This document shows, piece after piece, positions 59,301 to 64,000 of a stretch of 64,000 nucleotides of DNA. The notes beneath the pieces were generated by a model. It saw only the letters and a list, made by a program, of their open reading frames with translations, ran no database searches and was not told the origin of the DNA. Positions within the stretch are counted from its first letter, which is position 1. Every line of letters starts with the position of its first letter. A program made the position numbers and the translations under genes. This DNA is from UBA1952 sp965246785 (GTDB taxonomy: Bacteria > Bacteroidota > Bacteroidia > Chitinophagales > Chitinophagaceae): positions 1 to 64,000 of the forward strand of contig CBDFFM010000032.1 in the NCBI GenBank assembly GCA_965246785.1, in the 5' to 3' direction.

Positions 59301-60829
59301 CGACAGGACTCCTTTCCGGCGGCTACGGTGTAACTGTTACCGATGCAGCTGGTTGCACCAAAAGCTTCAACGCCGCTGTCCCGGTTACGCCGACGATTAT
59401 CGTCTCGGTTATTCCTTATTGGGTAAGCTGCAATGGCGGCACGGATGGCAGCGCGAAGGCACTTGCGTTTAACGGGAATGCGCCCTACACGTTTAGCTGG
59501 AGCACTACGCCCGCCCAAACGGGCGATTCCGCCATCCGCCTCAAAGCCGGTACTTACACCGTGAATGTGACCAGCGCAAACGGCTGCCCCTGCACCGGTA
59601 CCGTGACGGTTCAGGAGCCGGCCATTCTTGATGCGATGCTCACGCCAACGCCGACCTGTCCCGGCATAAGGGGCGGCAGTATCAGTGCGGTGGTGAGCGG
59701 CGGAAATACGCCGTGCAGCTATAGCTGGAGCAATGCCCAAACCGGCGCGGCGCTGAACGGGCTGGACACGGGTAGCTATTTCCTTACGGTTACAGACGGG
59801 AAGGGTTGTAAGGATACGGCAGCGGCCATCATTACCGCTTATGCCGCGCCGCAGGTAAGTGCCGGGCCGGACGATACGGTGTGCCGAGGCAGCGGCATTA
59901 CGCTGCAAGGCGGCGGCGCAAAAAGCTACTTATGGTCGCCGGCGGGCACGCTTTCCTGCACGGCTTGTCCATCGCCCATTGCTATGCCGTTGCAGAATAC
60001 GACCTATGCGGTTGTGGGAACGGATGAGCACGGCTGCAAGGGAACAGATACAGTTAAGATAGCCGTCATCCAGCGCGCGCCGGTGTCAGTAGGGGAGAAG
60101 CTGGTCATCTGCCCCGGCGATAGTGTGCGCTTGGGCGCGGCGGGTGGCGTGGCGTGGCATTGGCTGCCGCCTGTGGACAGCAGCGGCATCCTGCACCCGA
60201 CGGTGTGGCCGACGGAGACAACGCGCTATCAAATCATTATCACTGAAAACCGTTGCTTTAAGGATACGCTGACACAGGAGGTGGAAGTGGTACCGCTGCC
60301 TACCGTGAACCTTGGGCCGGATATTGAAGCGCCAAAGGGCGCCGTTGTTACCATCAATGCGGTTACTACGAACGCTGTGAGCATCGCGTGGTCGCCGGCG
60401 GAAGGGCTGAGCTGCACGGACAACTGTTTCTCGCCGCAGCATACCGTCATGGGGCCGGTTACCTACGTTGCCTTGGTGAAGAACAGCCTAGGCTGTCCGG
60501 CAACTGACACCATTGCTATCCGCGACCAGTGCGATGAGCACTACTTCTACTTCGCCAACATGTTTTCGCCGAACGGTGATGGCGCAAACGACCGCTTTTA
60601 TCCGCAGGGAGTTGGCTCCTTCCCGGCACAGCACTTTATGATTTATGACCGCTGGGGCGAGATTGTATTCTCCGCCACAAACATCTCCGTAAACGATGCC
60701 GCAGCCGGCTGGGACGGCACTTTCAAAGGCCAGGCCCTGAAGCCGGATGTGTATGTGTATGTGATGGACGCCGTCTGCGAGAATGGCCGGAAGGTTGTGA
60801 TTCGCGGGGATGTAACCCTTATCCGATAG
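56372..60829 (+). CDS. SprB-repeat surface adhesin with T9SS type B sorting domain
   Basis: From the ATG at 56372 the protein has 1485 residues; a GTG 8 codons upstream is rejected because the signal peptide starts with MIRRSYPLFLLFITTVCLLP. A lectin-like or jelly-roll N-terminus (NFEQGSLANWKFDTALNNG) leads to a PKD-like part, then about ten SprB repeats between residues 390 and 1160. Each has a VSCNGGANGS-like start, a TPYTYSW strand, an AGSYTVTVTDxxGCT core and a final TQP. It ends in a type B sorting domain (MFSPNGDGANDRFYPQG near 1398, YDRWGEIVFS). It should be a long surface adhesin for gliding or attachment. The partner PorP/SprF gene follows after 12 nt. Confidence 0.9.
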   Translation: MIRRSYPLFLLFITTVCLLPALNVRAQLFCPANINFEQGSLANWKFDTALNNGASGITTPVNVTPISTRHALTSGATTDYYGSFPIVDPNGGSFSLKLGNDAVRAQVDRARYTFTIPANVNNYSLIYRYAVVFENPTSPVHTSSEQPYFKVRVYDSATGTTINCASFTYVSQGGLPGFSTSTHTGTVGGAVVYYRPWSTASLNLSGQAGKTLVLEFTTADCALGGHMGYGYVDVSCGLFAITGTTCNPTSPLTAPAGFQTYTWYNASYSTVIGTGQTITVTTPTVLSQYHVVLTPYPGYGCQDTLHTQLVGSTLALAQMPDTMLCNNPSVTLNPVVSGNVPPFTYSWTPATGLSCTTCASPTASPTINTNYILTVTDSFGCVRRDTVLVRAKPTVIATAAAALCYGAANGSVSAVAAQGTPPFTYSWNSIPPQTGAAATNLPAGSYTVTATDTKGCAATQSATVTQPTPLVAAITSKDSVSCNGGADGKAIAIATGGIAPYTYSWNTTPVQTGTTAAGLSGGMRIVTVTDSHSCTDTESVQILQPSPLAVTVSLTSVNCYGGNNGTVIAVGNGGTPPYTYAIDAGGFGSNSLIAGLSAGAHIVHVKDAHGCTKDTGITITQPAPLALSWTTTQPLCYGAANGAISANGTGGTSPYQYALGSGTFGSATSFSALSAGSYVLHLKDAKGCTADSNVVVSQPTALSITLSPQAVLCNGGNSGSVSIAASGGTPAYTYAIGTAAFGSAASFNNLAAGSYALHLKDANGCTKDTAITITQPAKLNISYTATQPLCNGAANGNVTIAGIGGTTPYQYALNAGAYGTSAAFGGLSAGSYVLHVQDANGCVKDSNVTLSQPTLLTVSLSKTNVSCNGGANGSATVTAVGGTTPYAYSWTGSSATSATAASLSSGSYSVTVTDNKGCTATGSASITQPTAITGTTSAVAPVCNGNANGSASVSVSGGTSPYTYSWTTSPAQAGSTATGLLSGGYGVTVTDAAGCTKSFNAAVPVTPTIIVSVIPYWVSCNGGTDGSAKALAFNGNAPYTFSWSTTPAQTGDSAIRLKAGTYTVNVTSANGCPCTGTVTVQEPAILDAMLTPTPTCPGIRGGSISAVVSGGNTPCSYSWSNAQTGAALNGLDTGSYFLTVTDGKGCKDTAAAIITAYAAPQVSAGPDDTVCRGSGITLQGGGAKSYLWSPAGTLSCTACPSPIAMPLQNTTYAVVGTDEHGCKGTDTVKIAVIQRAPVSVGEKLVICPGDSVRLGAAGGVAWHWLPPVDSSGILHPTVWPTETTRYQIIITENRCFKDTLTQEVEVVPLPTVNLGPDIEAPKGAVVTINAVTTNAVSIAWSPAEGLSCTDNCFSPQHTVMGPVTYVALVKNSLGCPATDTIAIRDQCDEHYFYFANMFSPNGDGANDRFYPQGVGSFPAQHFMIYDRWGEIVFSATNISVNDAAAGWDGTFKGQALKPDVYVYVMDAVCENGRKVVIRGDVTLIR

Positions 60830-60841
60830 ACGCTGTGTAGC

Positions 60842-61885
60842 ATGAAAATGAAGCTTCTCCTTTCAGGCCTGTTTTGTCTTTTGTACTTAGACTTTTGTCT
60901 GGCTCAAGACGTGCATTTCTCGCAATTCTTTGAAAGTGCCGCGCTGCGCAATCCCGCGCTGACCGGCATATTCTCCGGCGATTATAAGGTGAGCGCCAAC
61001 TATCGCACACAGTGGGGCGCGTTCGTCGTGCCTTTCCAGACGGCATTGGTGAGTGCGGAAAGCAAGGCCCTCCTGCGCGAAGAGACTGGCGACTATCTGA
61101 GCTTCGGCCTGACGGCGGTTTATGATAAAGCCGGCAGCCTTGACTTCACAGGCACTTCAGTTTATGGCGCGGTGAATTACAACAAGGCGCTTGGCGCGGA
61201 TGCGAAAACGTATCTGTCCATAGGGCTTTGCGTCGGCTATCTGCAGCGCGCTTTTGACATTACCAAGGTGCGCACGGCCAGCCAGTTTTCCGGCGGGACG
61301 TACAACGCTACGTTAGCGAGCGGCGAGACTTCGGCCTTTACGATGCTGCATCATTGGGATGCATCGGCGGGCTTCAGCCTAAGCGGCGCCATTACGCCAA
61401 AGCTGAACTATTACATCGGTGGCGCTAGCTACCATGTTTCCAAGCCGCAAGAAAGCTTTTATGATGCGACGTTCATCCGCCTGACGACGCGCTGGAGCGG
61501 GAATGCGGGCGTGAATGCGCGCCTGCCGAACGGCTTCGGTCTGACAATCCATGCGAATTATCAATATCAAGACCCTTATCAGGAGACGATGGTCGGTGGC
61601 CTGCTGAGCCACGGCTTCCGCTCGCTGAGGGATGGGCAGAAGATTATCTTCTCCACTGGCTGCTTTTACCGCTTTGAAGACGCCGTGATTCCGATGGTGA
61701 AGATGGAATACAACAACTGGGCGCTGACGATGTCGTACGATATAACGCTGGCGAGCAGGCGGCTTTACCTGAGCGGCTTCGGCGGCTATGAATTATCGCT
61801 TTCCCTGCGCGGCAGCTATAACCGGGAGCGTTCGCGGGAGATTAAATGTCCGCGTTTTGAGCATGATTTGGATGTGGAAGAGTAG
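60842..61885 (+). CDS. PorP/SprF family outer-membrane protein
   Basis: The 347-aa protein has a signal peptide (MKLLLSGLFCLLYLDFCLAQ) and the PorP/SprF start QDVHFSQFFESAALRNPALTG, followed by YKVSANYRTQWGAF and a run of beta strands (LSIGLCVGYLQRAFDITKV). It is a barrel that helps a type B T9SS substrate across or onto the outer membrane. Its gene lies 12 nt after the SprB-like adhesin, the usual pairing of SprB-like and SprF-like genes, so the two almost surely work together. Confidence 0.92.
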   Translation: MKMKLLLSGLFCLLYLDFCLAQDVHFSQFFESAALRNPALTGIFSGDYKVSANYRTQWGAFVVPFQTALVSAESKALLREETGDYLSFGLTAVYDKAGSLDFTGTSVYGAVNYNKALGADAKTYLSIGLCVGYLQRAFDITKVRTASQFSGGTYNATLASGETSAFTMLHHWDASAGFSLSGAITPKLNYYIGGASYHVSKPQESFYDATFIRLTTRWSGNAGVNARLPNGFGLTIHANYQYQDPYQETMVGGLLSHGFRSLRDGQKIIFSTGCFYRFEDAVIPMVKMEYNNWALTMSYDITLASRRLYLSGFGGYELSLSLRGSYNRERSREIKCPRFEHDLDVEE

Positions 61886-61922
61886 GTAGAACAGCAACCA
61901 TTTATACTCGGGCCATCAGTCG

Positions 61923-62975
61923 CTATTTCACCCGCTCCTTTAACCGCAAAAACGGCGTCTCAACAAAATGCCACGAAGCATAGCCGACAACAAACGACAG
62001 CGGCACGCTCAATAGCAGCAACAGCCCCGGCGAGGGTACAAGCGCCTGTATCAGCATCTGCTGCAAGGGATAAGAATAGATGTAAAGCCCGTAAGAGGGA
62101 TTACCCCACTTAAACGGCTTCAGCAGGAAGGGCACGCAATCCTCACCAACCGTCACCATAATCACCGGATAGAGCAGGTAGCCAAACGGCTGATAGATGC
62201 GCAGCGCGCATGTGATGACAACAACGGCGAGCGCAATCGCCAGCACAATCCGGTTGCGACGCATGTCCTTCCACGGCACAAGCGTCATCAGGCAGCCGGA
62301 ACAGAAGTAGAGCAGCAGGTCAGCGAAGTAATCCCACTGTACGCTGCGGCTGAAAGGAACGGCCATATCCGGCCAATGCCTTCGTACTACGACCATCAGA
62401 ATAATCAGCGCCAGCCAGATGGAAATGACTGCTGCCCGCAGCAACGCCGGTTTTTTACGGATGAAGAAAAGGCCGATAAGCGCAACGTAAAGGACTTCTT
62501 CCACCCAGATTGTCCACAGCGAGCCGTTCACCGCGCAGGTGTCTGGATTTTTTGAGAAGACGCCCGGCAGGCAGGGCGTAGCCCGCACCATAAAGATGCG
62601 CAGCGAGTAAACGGGATTGAGCCAGGTATCTGGATGGCGGAAATACGCGCGTAAGGGCAGGGTGGTAAAGAGCGGCCCCATCACCAGCGCGCAAAGCACC
62701 AGCGCCACAACCAGCGGCGGGTAAATGCGCAGAAGTCGCCGCCAGAGGTATTGCTTCACCGAGGTACTGCGCTGCAATGACTTCAGCACGAGATAACCGC
62801 TCATGACCACGAAGCCGTGGATGATGATGTGCGGCAGCGTAATCTGCCCTGCCGTAAGGTTAGAAAGGTAATCTATGTACCGCGCCCCCGTGAGGTCGTA
62901 GCAATGGAGAACAACCACCAGTGTGGCTAATGACAGGCGGATAACCTCAAAATTGTTTCGGTGTACTAATTTCAC
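61923..62975 (-). CDS. Acyltransferase 3 family membrane protein
   Basis: The 350-aa protein is read from a GTG at 62975. It has the acyltransferase 3 opening NNFEVIRLSLATLVVVLHCY, with the conserved Arg and the active-site His in VLHCYD. About ten membrane helices follow, along with NGSLWTIWVEEVLYVALIGL and a final HFVETPFLRLK. Family members add acyl groups (often acetyl) to sugars or lipids in the envelope, such as O-antigen or exopolysaccharide. It converges with the PorP/SprF gene 37 bp away and is divergent from the partial gene at 63072. Confidence 0.88.
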   Translation of the reverse strand: MKLVHRNNFEVIRLSLATLVVVLHCYDLTGARYIDYLSNLTAGQITLPHIIIHGFVVMSGYLVLKSLQRSTSVKQYLWRRLLRIYPPLVVALVLCALVMGPLFTTLPLRAYFRHPDTWLNPVYSLRIFMVRATPCLPGVFSKNPDTCAVNGSLWTIWVEEVLYVALIGLFFIRKKPALLRAAVISIWLALIILMVVVRRHWPDMAVPFSRSVQWDYFADLLLYFCSGCLMTLVPWKDMRRNRIVLAIALAVVVITCALRIYQPFGYLLYPVIMVTVGEDCVPFLLKPFKWGNPSYGLYIYSYPLQQMLIQALVPSPGLLLLLSVPLSFVVGYASWHFVETPFLRLKERVK

Positions 62976-63071
62976 GAAGGGCGGTTACGGGCGCTCCCGG
63001 CTATATGATGTGAAGGCGTTTCCCGTTAGTGTGTGCGTCGCACGCGCAACTCACCATTCACAACTCACCGC

Positions 63072-64000
63072 TTGAAGGCACGGCCCAAAATACTGCAATC
63101 CTGCATCACAGCCGGGCGGCTTGCTGTCCTTTTGCTCCTTTTGCTGCTTCATGAGCATGCGGCTGCACAGGACCTGCTGCGCAATATGAGCAACTGGCGC
63201 GTACGCGTTGTTTCTGTGAAGCCGGACAGCCTGCGGTTGGATACGCTTTCCATTGCGCCCGGCAGCCTGAGCGTGGACGGCGCAGCACAGGCGGATTACA
63301 GCATAGAGCCGTATCGCGCTTTGCTGCGCTGGAAGCATAAGCCGGCTTTGGATTCCGTGCGGCTTCGTTACCGCGTGTTGCCCTTCTCTTTTACGAAGCC
63401 TTATTCCCATAAAGAGCACCACCAGGCCGATTCCGTCTTTTCTTTCAACTACGTACCGCCTCCTGCTGTCAACAGCAGTACTGCCTTTGTGGAGTTTGCG
63501 CCGCTGGAATATACCGGCTCTTATGGGCGCAGCATTTCTGTCGGCAATAATCAGGATGCCGCGTTGCAATCGCACTTCAACCTGCAGGCCAGTGGCTATC
63601 TGCCGGACAGTATCAGGCTGGAAGCTGCTATCTCCGACAACACGCTTCCATTCCAGCCCGAAGGCAATACGCAACGGCTGCAGGAGTTTGACCAGGTGTA
63701 TATCCGCCTCACCAAGCGGCAGCACCTGCTGCAAATCGGCGATTACAACATTGAGCGGCCTAAGAGCTACTTTCTGAATTTCAACAAACGCGTACAGGGG
63801 CTTTACTATCAGTCCGGATTTGGCATTGGAAGAAGCACGTATAATTCCTTTGGCCTGAGCGGGTCGGTAGCGAAGGGCGAGTTCGTGCGCAACATTTTCA
63901 ATGGGCAGGAAGGCAACCAGGGGCCTTACAAGTTGACCGGCAATAACGGCGAGCAATTCTTCATCGTCCTGGCCGGCACGGAGCGCGTTTACATCAATGG
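63072..64000 (+). CDS. Partial large exported outer-membrane protein, leaves the window
   Basis: A frame with no stop runs from TTG 63072 to the window end (309 full codons). It begins KARPKILQSCITAGRLAVLL, a signal peptide ending HAAAQ. The next parts are strand-rich (PDSLRLDTLSIAPGSLSVDG, YRVLPFSFTKPYSH) and the last segment is GPYKLTGNNGEQFFIVLAGT, then ERVYING. I know this motif set from large Bacteroidota cell-envelope proteins of uncertain role. No ATG is near. TTG 63072 fits the signal peptide best, and a GTG at 63033 is the alternative (a TAG lies at 63027). The minus-strand frame at 63051-63956 is its shadow. Confidence 0.75.
   Translation, partial: MKARPKILQSCITAGRLAVLLLLLLLHEHAAAQDLLRNMSNWRVRVVSVKPDSLRLDTLSIAPGSLSVDGAAQADYSIEPYRALLRWKHKPALDSVRLRYRVLPFSFTKPYSHKEHHQADSVFSFNYVPPPAVNSSTAFVEFAPLEYTGSYGRSISVGNNQDAALQSHFNLQASGYLPDSIRLEAAISDNTLPFQPEGNTQRLQEFDQVYIRLTKRQHLLQIGDYNIERPKSYFLNFNKRVQGLYYQSGFGIGRSTYNSFGLSGSVAKGEFVRNIFNGQEGNQGPYKLTGNNGEQFFIVLAGTERVYIN

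Noticed and set aside
56372..60829. CRISPR array, suggested by repeated DNA segments
   Set aside because: The repeats are about 225 bp long, diverged and in frame; they encode SprB domains.
63051..63956. 301-codon open frame on the minus strand
   Set aside because: It is rich in His, Arg and Gln with no family features, and it is the shadow of the plus-strand exported protein, which has a signal peptide and recognisable motifs.

Overview
The window is chromosomal DNA from a member of the Bacteroidota, most likely a GC-rich member of the Chitinophagales. The support is direct. There are several type IX secretion (T9SS) cargo proteins with type A or type B C-terminal sorting domains, a PorP/SprF-family outer-membrane protein, SprB-type repeats, Bacteroidota -7 promoter elements (TAnnTTTG), and family-typical genes (DUF2851, DUF4349, AtpZ next to a truncated M23-like membrane protein, and coaX followed by an OM protein and lptC). 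No rRNA, tRNA, CRISPR array, transposase or phage integrase was found.

Layout. (1) 172-6203, minus strand: a defence cassette with a single-chain type ISP-like restriction-modification/helicase enzyme. It is followed by a broken MerR/DUF433-type antitoxin and a PIN-like toxin; the antitoxin start is fused in frame to the RM tail. (2) 6374-8025: a candidate small RNA with its own promoter and terminator, then one intact T9SS cargo gene flanked by the 5' remnant of one paralogue and the 3' remnant of another. (3) 8203-15397: pirin, then an operon of Cys-nucleophile alpha/beta hydrolase, membrane metallophosphoesterase and GMC oxidoreductase, and a convergent glycosyltransferase. (4) 15493-21847: an exported DPP III-like peptidase, a PKD-type T9SS type B protein and a DUF4349 lipoprotein. 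(5) 22021-37366: mostly housekeeping genes (DEAD-box helicase, SprT-like, AtpZ cluster, tsaD-trmN6, DUF2157, coaX, OM protein, lptC, Mrp/ApbC, pyrF, DUF2851, OsmC, lipA), tightly packed with many 4-nt overlaps and overlapping convergent 3' ends. (6) 38065-44877: a four-gene operon of exported fibre-like proteins that share repeat modules resembling phage tail-fibre modules. (7) 44892-56168: DUF2252 protein, divergent from an operon of FAD oxidoreductase, a 1756-aa kinase/ATPase/GAF/adenylate cyclase and a carotenoid oxygenase, then patatin and a small OM protein. (8) 56372-64000: a 10-repeat SprB-like T9SS protein with its PorP/SprF partner, an acyltransferase, and the start of a large surface protein that leaves the window.

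The best candidates for something undescribed are the fibre operon (6), the signalling/carotenoid operon in (7), and the hydrolase/phosphoesterase/GMC operon in (3). The most concrete sequence-level anomalies are the three homopolymer single-base insertions in the antitoxin, the antitoxin fusion to the RM enzyme, the truncated tandem T9SS paralogues, and a T-free 86-nt leader inside the fibre operon. All functional calls come from motifs read by eye; no database search was run.
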